Shown here piece by piece: positions 11,797-21,566 of a stretch of DNA of 64,000 bases. Every line of letters begins with the position of its first letter. Positions within the stretch are counted from its first letter, which is position 1. A program made the translations under genes and the position numbers. The stretch is from Endocalyx cinctus (lineage: Eukaryota; Ascomycota; Sordariomycetes; Amphisphaeriales; Apiosporaceae), in assembly GCA_001600455.1 (NCBI GenBank), contig BCKC01000006.1, positions 1,302,001-1,366,000 of the forward strand, read 5' to 3'. The notes beneath the pieces are model-generated. The model was not told the DNA's origin. It saw only the letters and a list, made by a program, of their open reading frames with translations, and searched no databases.

Positions 11797-13287
11797 TTAA
11801 GTACGTTGACGCTTTGCAGTCGAGTTATCCTCGGGCATTGCTTCATTCGGTCGCTTCCGGTGTTGAGGCGTTGCTCGACTCTTTGATCGGCGCCAACCGT
11901 CGAAGGGACTACGAGATTTACCCGCGGGTCTCTTCATCGGGGAATCTTCGACTGCGGGTTTATCACCGGTTCGCGTAACCCGAGCGGTAGAAGGGGGAGA
12001 GGCAGGCCCGAACCTAGGTGCTTCGGGGGTATCGAGTAGCTTTCCGACCTTCTTAATCGGGGTTTCAGGACTCTCCAGATAGGCATCCCCGGCGGAGATA
12101 TCGCCAAGTTCAGCATCTTCAATATCGGTAGCAGCTTCTTCGTCTTCAGTTGACACGGCTTTGCCCTTCTCGTGGGTTGGGAAGAGCAGGCGAGGTTTGA
12201 TAGACGAGCGAGTCATGTGACGCTTAGAGTGCGGCTTGGTGTAGTCAACCTCTTCTTCCTCTTCGGTTCCGAGTTCTTCATTGGAACCTGCATCCTTATC
12301 ATCCGAGAACTTGCGGAATATTTTCTTGCCTCGGCTAGAAGGTGGGTGTTAGTAAGCATATATAACTTGAACAGGGAAGAATATAAGGGCTCGTTCATGA
12401 GAATGATATGGAAAGAATATGATTTGCATCGTCACTTACAATACGTAGACAATTCCATCATCGCGATGGATGGCATCTTCGATAGTCTGCCGGCCTTCAC
12501 CGGGGACCGTGACCTTCTTGCGAGGACTTCGTCTCCTGGAAGGTTCCTCTTGAGCAGCCGGGATGGTAGGTACATTGCCAGCATGCAAGAAAGGGTTGTG
12601 ACTGCCGTAATCCATCGTAGGCACTCGGTCACGCGAATCCGTAAATATTTCGAACGGCTCCTCGATTTCCTCGGCACGAAAGCTTTCCAGAGCTAACCCG
12701 GTATACTTCTTCGGCTTCTTCTTTCTCGAACCTTGAATAGCACTAGATTCCGACGCGAATAAGTTGCGGGCGATTGCACGCGAAGCTGCCTCGGTCTTCG
12801 CATCGGGTTGCTTGCGTGGAGTCTTGGCGGGAGTTGGTAGCATGCCGAGAGATTGCGAGTTGGAAGTGGCGGTACTGTTCGAGATCTGATGCGATTTGGT
12901 CGCAGGACTGAATCCAAGAGCACTAGCCGCAGTAGCAGTGCCCTCGGCGGTCAAGGATCCAGATGCTCGGCGAACAATATCCATAGCAGGCATTCTTTTC
13001 TTCTTAGGCGACGTTACCGGAGTTGAGAAGGAGCTAGATGGATCGTTGTTGTTGACTGATGTTGCGCGATTATCAAATCGATTTTTTATCGATGATGAAG
13101 AACGTGGTGAAGGTGTGCGGTTACTAGTGGATTCATTTGCGACCGAGCTTGATTTCTGCGCAGAAATACGAGCAGATTTTCGCGGAGAAAAAGGTTCCCA
13201 TGAATCATTGTAGCCATGTTTTGGGGTGCCTGGAGTTCGAATAGTGGGTGGAGGTGAAGGTGTTCGAAGAGCAAAAGCGGTTGTCAT
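11797..13287 (-). CDS. Conserved-looking disordered nuclear-type protein of unknown function
   Basis: Two exons, 12440-13287 and 11797-12334, with a 105-nt phase-2 intron at 12335-12439 (donor GTAAGTGAC, acceptor TTCTAG), give about 461 residues. The protein is rich in Ser, Pro, Thr and basic residues and has SP/TP sites throughout (RTPSPPPTIRTPGTP, LPTPAKTPRK, SPRKSARIS), as expected of a CDK-regulated nuclear protein. Two stretches look ordered or conserved: KKPKKYTGLALESF followed by EIFTDSRDRVP (about 195-225), and GIVYVFRGKKIFRKFSDD, which is rebuilt exactly across the splice junction. The tail has basic patches (KRPNEAMPEDNSTAKRQRT) that could be a nuclear localisation signal. I do not recognise a named family. 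It is transcribed divergently from the DASH gene Duo1, and the shared promoter carries two ACGCGT boxes. A cell-cycle role is therefore plausible, but this is inference from context only. Confidence 0.85.
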
Positions 13288-14570
13288 GTTTGCTCAGGCG
13301 AACAGATAATTGGTACTTTGATACTTCGGTCTTTTTATAATTCTTTTGTCTCTTTGTTTTCTGAGTTGTTTTTAGTTCTTCATCGACTAGGCTTGACTGA
13401 ATTTTTACTTAATCAAGCTAAGCGATGCGACGCGATACAACTCAATTCAATTAAACGTCGAAACTTTCCTCTAAATCTCGAAGTTCAACGGAAGCAATTT
13501 GACCGACTGGTATTTACTTGAAATTTCGATATTAGGTTTATCGAAATATAGACAAGTACAGCATGCGTATACTCCAACGTGTTGATCTCGAGAGAAAATA
13601 CCGACTGATGATCGGATGAATAGAAACAATAGATAGGAAGAATAATCAAATTATTTAAATTTAGAAAAGAATAATCGTCAATAACGAAAATCAATTCAAC
13701 AATAAATGAATTTTTCAAATTCTTGTGAAGAAAAAAAAAAGTAGGGAAATGTAATGTTATCGTCAATAAAAAGGGATGATTATGACAACAACAACAATGT
13801 TGACGGCGATGTGATGTAGGGGAAGATTTTTAGGAATGTATAAGATGGGATACGAATGTACGTGCAAATTCACAAAGCGTTTGTGTCAATGCATTGGTAT
13901 AAAATGAAGTGGTTGGGATTGGGGGCATCGTATTACACTATGAATTTTTCATCGGGTTCCTTTAGCACTATCTGATCCACTAATTTCCAACTCCCCCTGG
14001 TCAATCAACCCCTGTGAGTGATGTGTTTCTGTTATTTTAATTGTTTTAATTTACCGGCCAAGACGCGTCGCATTCTTATCACTAATCCCTGTTACGCGTC
14101 TTAAACGGGATTACTTCTTATCGATTAAATAAACATGGATCTAACCGGTGCTGATAGAGGCATACAGAGGGCCAGCACATCGTCATCCCCGCACTGAAAG
14201 AAAACAAAGACAAGTAAACTGGCTGACTGGCTGAACGGCTGATAGTTACTAGGGACTACTTAGCTGTACCGGTAACTAAGAAGACCCTTAAGTTAGACGA
14301 TTTATGCACAGTTTCACACTACATCGACGTCACTAGAGTCGCAACTGATACCCTGGTTTTCCGTAAACATTTTATGTTCTATGAATAGGAATCTTCGAGC
14401 CTTCTTTTATCCGCACCTCACCTGAGTATTCATCTTACTAAGAATTTATATGGTACTTGGCATTGAGCACCAGAAACAGACAGAAATAAGTTTCCGAATA
14501 CATAAATATATAGTGATAAAAAAAAAGAGGACGAATCTATTTTATATCGCTGCCAATAATCTCCGCAGCT
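13288..14570. promoter_or_regulatory. Divergent promoter region with two ACGCGT (MCB-type) boxes
   Basis: This 1.3-kb region separates the minus-strand unknown nuclear-type gene (ATG at 13287) from the plus-strand Duo1 gene (ATG at 14571). Exact ACGCGT hexamers occur at 14063-14068 and 14094-14099, 31 bp apart. In yeasts the MluI cell-cycle box is bound by MBF-type factors to drive G1/S transcription. Its function here is inferred. No other gene is seen in the region. Confidence 0.5.
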
Positions 14571-15414
14571 ATGACGGACAATCTCGACGATTCCGATCAT
14601 GATGATCTCTTCGCCTCTCCAACTCAAACCAAGAAACCCGAAGAGAGACCCAAGACTCCATCTAACCACCATACCCAGTCTACGGCTGGTCGGTACGATG
14701 ATCGAGAAGATTTGCGCGAGGCCGCCTTGCAGCGCGAATTGGAGGGCGTGCGCAATATCAACGAGTTGATCGAGGGGGTCATCGGGACTTTGGAACGGGC
14801 AAAAGGAAACATGCAGGTAAGCGAATATATATATACACAGACGCACATTCATACTGTCTACTTGACATAGAATCCGGGCACTAATAACAACAAACCAGAC
14901 CGTATCTAACACCGTCACTACCGCCTCGACCCTTTTGAATACCTGGACCCGCATCCTTTCGCAGACGGAGCACAACCAGCGCCTGATCCTCGATCCAACA
15001 TGGAAGGGTTCAAGTCAAGACCTGCAAGATATCGAAGAGGAGGCTGCTCAGAAGCGGGCGGCTGCCGAGCGACGAGCCGCCGAGGAGGAACGCCGTAAGG
15101 CTGAAATTAAGCGGCGGCATGAGGAGGATCAGCGACAGCGCGAGGCTGCTACTAATACCGCTATGAATCGCAGCAGTAGTATCGGGAGAGGAAGTTCAAG
15201 AGGTCGTGTGGCGAGGGGTGGGTATGGCAGAGTAAGAGGAACAGGATCGACGAGAGGAACAGCGAGGGGAGGGACTTCTATTGGCGGCGCTGCTTCCGCT
15301 GCTTCTTCATCTAGGGGTGACACTACCTCATCTAGTATCGAGAGCGCTAGAAATGCTTCTAGCATTGGTAGAGGTTTTCTGAGGGGTGGATCGAGAGGGA
15401 CCCGTGGATACTAG
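14571..15414 (+). CDS. DUO1: DASH complex subunit Duo1
   Basis: Two exons, 14571-14816 and 14899-15414, with an 82-nt phase-0 intron (GTAAGCGAA...AACCAG), give 253 residues. The N-terminal region MTDNLDDSDHDDLFASP and the helical segment ELEGVRNINELIEGVIGTLERAKGNM-TVSNTVTTASTLLNTW are the Duo1 family core (about 50-105). Duo1 is part of the ten-subunit DASH/Dam1 complex that couples kinetochores to microtubule plus ends in fungi. A charged coiled-coil segment (AAQKRAAAERRAAEEERRKAEIKRR, about 120-150) follows. The last about 80 residues are unusually rich in Arg-Gly and Ser (GRGSSRGRVARGGYGRVRG), possibly for microtubule or nucleic-acid binding. The gene ends 257 bp from the converging RNase H2B gene. 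Confidence 0.93.
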
Positions 15415-15671
15415 GTTGAGCCTAACGAAAAAGGGGAAAACCACGATCACGTCGCAGGTTGCTTTTGCAAAGCCGATTTCGAGCACGCTTGTCACAATCA
15501 TTTCAGTCACGTTGGGGGTGTTGGAAGGCCTTATACCCGTTAGGCTGAGATGATATATTCCATTTTGTCCCCAACTTCCTGAATACACAGACGATACGCA
15601 CCTACACAAATACATGACGGCAAAATATTATACAGTTTGGTGTGGCTTTATCCAACACCAAATCCTGATCC

Positions 15672-17045
15672 TCATGTTTTCTTCTTGAAGAAGTCACTCA
15701 TTTTCTTCATCCCTGTTGTGTTGACCTTCTTGAGATCCCTGACTGCCTTGGTCTGGCCCGCCTTTTTGCGCTTTTCCTCTTCCTCCTTCTTCCGCTTCTT
15801 CTCCTCCCTCTCGGCGATTTCGTCATCGTCAAGCTGCCGTTTCCGCGAATAGTCAACGGCAGACCGTGCTGCCAATGCCTCACTTCGCATTTCGGCGATC
15901 TGCGCTAGGTATTCATCCAGTGGCGTGAAATCAATTGTAGGGCTGTTATTCTCCTTTTTGGCAGACGGTGATAAGGAAAGCCTACGCCTGAGCTCCGTCG
16001 CTAATGAGGGTGGAATATAGGCCGAACATATGTAGTTGAAAGCTGTGCGTAGTCTTTGTAGCCTAGCAACGTGATCCGATGCTTGTATGGACGGAGCAAG
16101 GACTTCGGTGGCTGTTGTGACTATAGTTTCTTCTTCGACGAGTGAGGTGGTGATTGTTGAGGTTTCTGATGCTGCGAAACTGGTACTTATGTTGATGCTA
16201 TTAGATGTGGTGGCGGACTCGGTTGAAGATTGCGAATCTTGATTCGGTGGTGTTTGACAGTTAGAAGAAGCAGCTATTGTTGTGGACGTCGCTCTCTTGA
16301 TGCCCACAATAGGCGCTTCCAGGGCCTTGGTAACGAATTTATCCTCCATGCTCTTTGGAAGACCTCTTTGTGCGATCATATTCTCAGCCTTAGCCAGTAT
16401 TTCGGCCATTAGCTTATCCTCATTAAATCGGAACATGGTCTCATCTCCTACGGCAGCTGTATCGCATACGACCGCCATCCTCGATTCTATTAGGGTTCGT
16501 GTCTTGCCCCATCGTAGTATTTCCCATAGATGTGGCGAGGTTTGCTGTATTATGTCAAGGTGATCGTCACAGGAGAGAACGAGGCGCCTTCTCTCTTCAT
16601 CGGACTTGGACGGGGTGGTCGAGATAAATGCTGGTAAGATGAGAAATAAGGGGTCCACGGGCGTCGCGACAAATAAATCAGCACTTTTATTGGTATATGC
16701 GGATTCCTCTTCCCCAATTCTTAATTCGTGGCGCCCATTGTTCTTCGAATCCCTCTCATAATCTATGAGCCAACTCCTGGGTGTAGATTTCGGCGCCGCT
16801 ATCCTGGTAAATTCGTAAAAACCTGTCTCAGGACATACCAAGTATCTAGTCGGATGCCCGTAGCGGGGATTGAGTAATGATACCGCTCTAGCCTCCTTAG
16901 TTGCCTTCTTCGGGAGTATGAATATTTGCGATGGGTTTTCGGAGGGATTAGGCAGAGTATATCGGGATTGAGTAGATGATTGTGTAGATGCCGCGTTTGT
17001 ATTTGAAGTAGTCGCGCTGACCTTGGATCTTGTTGTCCTAGCCAT
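15672..17045 (-). CDS. RNH202: Ribonuclease H2 subunit B (Rnh202/Ydr279 family)
   Basis: A single exon encodes 457 residues. The N-terminal triple-barrel region matches the family (SQIFILPKKATKEARAVSL, LNPRYGHPTRYLVCPETGFYEFTRI, SWLIDY; about 38-95), followed by the helical LSCDDHLDIIQQTSPHLWEILRWG segment and a Ser/Thr-rich linker. RNase H2 removes ribonucleotides and RNA primers from DNA; subunit B is structural and links the enzyme to PCNA. The extreme C-terminus, MKKMSDFFKKKT, resembles a PIP-box (hydrophobic M, then FF, with M replacing the usual Q), preceded by a Lys/Glu-rich helix. The gene is divergent from Mcm10, with 567 bp between the start codons, and convergent with Duo1. Confidence 0.9.
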   Translation of the reverse strand: MARTTRSKVSATTSNTNAASTQSSTQSRYTLPNPSENPSQIFILPKKATKEARAVSLLNPRYGHPTRYLVCPETGFYEFTRIAAPKSTPRSWLIDYERDSKNNGRHELRIGEEESAYTNKSADLFVATPVDPLFLILPAFISTTPSKSDEERRRLVLSCDDHLDIIQQTSPHLWEILRWGKTRTLIESRMAVVCDTAAVGDETMFRFNEDKLMAEILAKAENMIAQRGLPKSMEDKFVTKALEAPIVGIKRATSTTIAASSNCQTPPNQDSQSSTESATTSNSINISTSFAASETSTITTSLVEEETIVTTATEVLAPSIQASDHVARLQRLRTAFNYICSAYIPPSLATELRRRLSLSPSAKKENNSPTIDFTPLDEYLAQIAEMRSEALAARSAVDYSRKRQLDDDEIAEREEKKRKKEEEEKRKKAGQTKAVRDLKKVNTTGMKKMSDFFKKKT

Positions 17046-17612
17046 CCTCTTGAAAGTGAATTATAGTATCCAGAAAAGAAATCTTTCTCCTTGGTTATTG
17101 GAATTCCAAAAACCCAAGAATAAGGAATTAAACGAGAGGTAGAATCAATTAATTCACATACATCGAGACGTTCATTGCATAGACTGACTGAGTACTGGTA
17201 GGGGGGTGCATTTCGATAAAATATGCATGTATACGGTAATAACTAATTAAGCCGATTGATGCGCGTCGGAATCGCGCTTTTATTAAATCTTGCATAAAGA
17301 CGCGTCTCTGTATCTCACCAATCATCGATCAGTCACACCCACCTAATCCTCATATACCCGTATTCGGTAAGACAGGTCTCTAATTTAGGACTTGGCAATT
17401 AAACAGTACGCCTTTATGTGAAACCTGATGTTTTAGATATTGGCACAGTCTTTCATAAGATTTAATATTCTTAACTTTAAAGGGCGCTGGCAACACTGCG
17501 TGTATGATAACTTAACAACTGGACTCTATTACCTCCGGCGGTAACATTTTGAGTATTTAGAGGTCATATATTAAATGGAGGAGGGTGGAATAGTCGACAA
17601 TATTTAAGTCTA
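17046..17612. promoter_or_regulatory. Bidirectional promoter between RNase H2B and Mcm10, with an ACGCGT box
   Basis: This 567-bp divergent intergenic region contains ACGCGT at 17300-17305 and a CCAAT element shortly downstream (near 17317). Both flanking genes act in DNA replication, which fits shared G1/S control by an MBF-type factor. The regulatory role is inferred. Confidence 0.5.
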
Positions 17613-20300
17613 ATGCCTCCCAAACCGGGCTCAGAGGCAGAGAGGCAATGGCCGCCTAGATCACCTCACGAAGCCCTCCGCAGTACACCTGGCGGACGAA
17701 GAAAACTACAACAACTAGCCGAACGTACGTCGCCGTCGCCGTCACCGAGCAAGAGAGGTCGACTTACTTCGAATCGAATACGAAACGACGTGATGAATGT
17801 GGACATAGACGATGATGAAGACGAGGACGAAGACGAGGATGAAGAAATGCTGCAGTTGAAACTGGCTGCAATTCAAGCAAAATTGAAATTAAAAAAGCTA
17901 CAAAGCGCAAAAGCGAAGAAAGAAGCTGGGGCGACATTGGCAGGGACGGATTCTTTTGAGAGCATTTCATCGCGATCTGGATCAGTGCCGCCTCCAGAAA
18001 GAGCAGTTGCCAGTCGAACTCAGTCTCATGCCGAAGAGCTACGGTCCGGCTCAGCATTTCGACCACAATCACAAAATGGTGTAGAAGTTCCTGCCTCGCC
18101 AGTAAGGAGAGCTCAGACAGCGCAAGATCAGACGTCTCCAAGCAGAATACGCCTGGGTATAGACAAGGGATTAAAAGCTAAAGACGTGTCTTTAAAGCGT
18201 GCGCCAAGTTTGAAAAGACCAAATCTACCAGAAGCCCAACCTACACGCACGGCTTCGGGAGGTTATTTACGACGAGCGCATACGCCAGCACTACCAAGCG
18301 CCGAAATCAATCAATCTATTACCACCGCTCAAGACCGGCCTAAATCTTTCAGTGAAAGATTAGCTGCTGCTAGAACGGAAGAATTAAATAAACAGGAGCG
18401 CCAGGCCAGAATAAGAAAAATGAGAAGCACCTCTTTCGGGCTCGGAATGCAAGATATGGAGAAGCTTAAATCAAATGCACGGGATATACCTGAAACGGAA
18501 CTACAGCCCGAACAATATAGCAGAAATGAAGTCATGGCCGGCGATCGGATTAAACGTACTAACACGATGCCAAGTACAAAACGGCTGGCCCAAGATGAGA
18601 ACTTATCAACCGATAGTCCAGAATCGTCGGAAATCGGAGAACCTTCACGAAAGAAGGTTCCTCCATCCGAAGTACCAGATGAAGAAGCATCCGCGTTTGA
18701 ACCTTACTCTGGCCTCCATCTTTCTAAACGTATCATACCGCACAACGTCTTGACACGCAATCTTGCCGGGAAAAAGACATATTTAATCAAAGACCTACTG
18801 AAGCACGTCAAATCGCCGGACTACGAGTTACCCGATATCGAGCAAGACATAGTAGTCTTCGCTATACTGGCCTCTAAGTCTGAGCCACGGGCACATAAGA
18901 ATACCAACAATAATGCGAAGGAGAAGCACGAAATAGACTCGGCAAAATCTAAGTACATGATCTTGAAGCTCTGCGATCTTCAGTGGGAGCTTGACCTTTT
19001 TCTCTTCAATACAGGATTTGAGCGGTATTGGAAGTTGACTCCTGGCACAGTGCTCGCGATCCTTAATCCGGTGGTGATGCCGCCACCGCCGTCTCGGATT
19101 GATTCCGGTCGCTTCAGTCTTGTCATCAACAGCGGGCAGGACACGATTCTGGAGATCGGCAATGCGCGGGACCTAGGCTTCTGCAAGAGCGTGAAGAAAG
19201 ATGGCGAGGTCTGCGCGGCCTGGGTGAATCGCAAGCGCACGGAATTTTGCGAATTTCACATGAACATGGCGTTAAGCAAAAAGCAGCAGTCGCGTCAGGA
19301 TATCAACGCCTTCAACATGGGGCTCGGCCCTGGCCGCAAAAAACACAGCTCGGCCTATTCTCACCGCGACTGGAACGAGAGCGGCGAGTATCCGAATGAT
19401 AAGAAGGCGAAGAGTAGGGAGCCCAATACCTACGACAAGTTCACGCACAGCAGCTACTTTGTAGCCGCGCCCACGGCCGCCTCCTTGATCGACAATGAAA
19501 TCTTGGGCGGCGGTAAGGTGGCCGGGCAGATCGAACGCGGTGAAGCGTTGAGGCGCCGCCTCGCGACCGAGGAGAAAGAGCGCGAGCTCATGAAACAGCT
19601 CGGTAACGTGGGTACTGGCGCGGGCAAAGAGTACATGTCGCTGAAGTCGGCTGCTACCGGTTCTGGTGCCTCACGATTCGGCTCAAGTATCTCGTCCGCC
19701 GTGTCTTCCTCCTCGGTTGCCGCATCAGCTTCCGAGGAGCCCAAGCAGCTTGATGCCAGAGCCCTCGGCCTCATCAAGCCCCAATCCAGGATTCACCTGA
19801 GTCCCGTGAAGCGCAAACGTGTCGATAGTGGTCCCTTAAACCCCGCGAGATCCACGACTCCTTTTTCCTCAACTTCGTCTACGTCGGGTCTTGGGTGGGG
19901 CGGTAATTTAAAAGACAAGCTATCGAGAATGAAGGAGGGTGAAAATTTGAAGAACTCGACTGGCTCCAATTTCAGTTCCGGTTCCGCTAAGGACGGAAAA
20001 GATGATAATAAGGAAAAACAAGGAGAGAACGATAGTAATAGCATAAATAAGCCCCCGGCAAGGAAAAAGACACGCTTCGTGACAGAGAAGGGAATTCGAG
20101 AAGCCGGACGGGAAAGCCTGGGGGCAACGCTCGAACCGGCCTCCGGTCCCGCTACGGATACAACGACCTCCGGAATTACTGCCAATGGTGGCAGCAGCAG
20201 CAGTCCTAGGAAGACCAGGATTTTTCGCCGAGGTGGAGGTGGCCCTTTGGTCGTCCTTGATCATGATGATGACGATGACGAACTTCTCATTCTCGATTAA
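17613..20300 (+). CDS. MCM10: DNA replication factor Mcm10
   Basis: A single exon encodes 895 residues. The N-terminal part has a highly acidic run (DIDDDEDEDEDEDEE) and a Leu/Lys-rich coiled coil (LQLKLAAIQAKLKLKKLQ, about 80-100) suited to self-association. The central conserved core starts at about 363 (YSGLHLSKRIIPHNVL) with the OB-fold (KYMILKLCDLQWELDLFLFNTGFERYWKLTPGTVLAILNP). It continues with the CCCH zinc finger (GFCKSVKKDGEVCAAW... ending EFCEFHM, about 522-550). Mcm10 activates the CMG helicase and links it to DNA polymerase alpha. The C-terminal third is disordered and Ser-rich and ends in an acidic run (DHDDDDDELLILD). Codon use shifts: the first about 400 codons are AT-leaning and the OB-fold onward is GC-richer. 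The start is the first ATG after the shared promoter. Confidence 0.95.
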   Translation: MPPKPGSEAERQWPPRSPHEALRSTPGGRRKLQQLAERTSPSPSPSKRGRLTSNRIRNDVMNVDIDDDEDEDEDEDEEMLQLKLAAIQAKLKLKKLQSAKAKKEAGATLAGTDSFESISSRSGSVPPPERAVASRTQSHAEELRSGSAFRPQSQNGVEVPASPVRRAQTAQDQTSPSRIRLGIDKGLKAKDVSLKRAPSLKRPNLPEAQPTRTASGGYLRRAHTPALPSAEINQSITTAQDRPKSFSERLAAARTEELNKQERQARIRKMRSTSFGLGMQDMEKLKSNARDIPETELQPEQYSRNEVMAGDRIKRTNTMPSTKRLAQDENLSTDSPESSEIGEPSRKKVPPSEVPDEEASAFEPYSGLHLSKRIIPHNVLTRNLAGKKTYLIKDLLKHVKSPDYELPDIEQDIVVFAILASKSEPRAHKNTNNNAKEKHEIDSAKSKYMILKLCDLQWELDLFLFNTGFERYWKLTPGTVLAILNPVVMPPPPSRIDSGRFSLVINSGQDTILEIGNARDLGFCKSVKKDGEVCAAWVNRKRTEFCEFHMNMALSKKQQSRQDINAFNMGLGPGRKKHSSAYSHRDWNESGEYPNDKKAKSREPNTYDKFTHSSYFVAAPTAASLIDNEILGGGKVAGQIERGEALRRRLATEEKERELMKQLGNVGTGAGKEYMSLKSAATGSGASRFGSSISSAVSSSSVAASASEEPKQLDARALGLIKPQSRIHLSPVKRKRVDSGPLNPARSTTPFSSTSSTSGLGWGGNLKDKLSRMKEGENLKNSTGSNFSSGSAKDGKDDNKEKQGENDSNSINKPPARKKTRFVTEKGIREAGRESLGATLEPASGPATDTTTSGITANGGSSSSPRKTRIFRRGGGGPLVVLDHDDDDDELLILD

Positions 20301-21566
20301 TGTAAGGAAAGAACTTGGTATTTAGCCCTTATATTACTTCTTACATAGTTTCTTGCACAAGGGGGGAAAAAAAAGTAAAAAAATTAATGAATTAATGAAT
20401 GAATGTTTTCTTTTCTTCCTCTTAAGAACAAAATTGCTCCGTGTTTCTTTCATCCGGTGACTACCCTTCTCTGTATATACGTACTTAATATAGTCATGGA
20501 AGCTCATTTTAGCAGGTTTCTGATCTGATAGGTGTCCTTTTTTTGGGCCTCCTGGAATAATAGGGACGATGGAGACCGTCCCTCCAACTTTAAGACTGCT
20601 CCCACAAACGAGAGGGAAGAAGCAATCTTTGATGCCAAGAGTGGATATCTAGGAGAGGACAAAGCCCGTTGTTATCAAGTCTTATTAACATGGTGAAGGA
20701 AAGAGTTGTAGAAGGTGTGGCAACGAGGAGCCAGCCATCCCTGAATGAAAGTGTAGCTTATTGCGCGCATGGTATATACAAAGTGTATGTGGATTAAATT
20801 TCTTTAGTACGAAGCGTGCGCTCCAGAACCTGCATAGTATGAGGAGCTTACTTATATACATGTGCTTAGCAGGGCGAGTCTAGAAGACGCTGCACATGAT
20901 ATATATTTCTAGCTACTCTTGTTGAAAGAAATCGATGTTCTCCCTTCGTTGTGCATGTCTATGCATATCCTGCCTAGGTCAACGTATTAGTATTAACCAA
21001 CCATGCCATAGACGATGCCCGTCGTCTACTTACCTCTACGTACACTACGTTCAAAGGGGGTATTGATTTGTTAGTTTTATCTTGCCGGAGAACGGCTACA
21101 CTCACACTCTACCTCTACTTACATGCTCACGTACCTTTAGCGCCTCGTAAGTTGAGGTTAGAGAAGAGCACTGTCTACATCGTTGATGAGCAAGTGGGAA
21201 GAAAGAGAGAAGACGACCAAAAGCATAAGGTGGGATGCATATCACCACCATATGCTACAACATTAACCGAGCTACCGGGCTTTTTCTTTTTCTAACCCTC
21301 CCTGTCTCTTTTGAGTTTTGCTCAAATCACTTCCTTTCTTTCCCCGTCCCGTCTTCTCTCTTGCGTCTGGCCGACAAATGAATGAACCAAGTCAATATAA
21401 ACTTGTTCTTCCGCAAAACCATGACCCGCCCTCAACTCGAATTGAAATCAAACAACTCTAGCTAGAGAAAAGGAGTGCAATGGAATAAACATTCCGGGAG
21501 AAACAGTCAAAACGCAACAAGGAAAAATACGAAGAAACATGCTCACTCCTTATTAGACAAATCCCG
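20301..21566. other. Convergent intergenic region, no gene seen
   Basis: This region lies between the stop codons of Mcm10 and the Aim21-like gene. It holds A-runs, direct repeats of ATTAATGA near 20383-20402 and TA-rich sequence. No open frame with family features was found; it presumably contains both 3' UTRs. Confidence 0.6.

Noticed and set aside
14430..14975. 181-residue minus-strand frame over Duo1 exon 1
   Set aside because: Antisense to the Duo1 coding region and promoter; no family feature.
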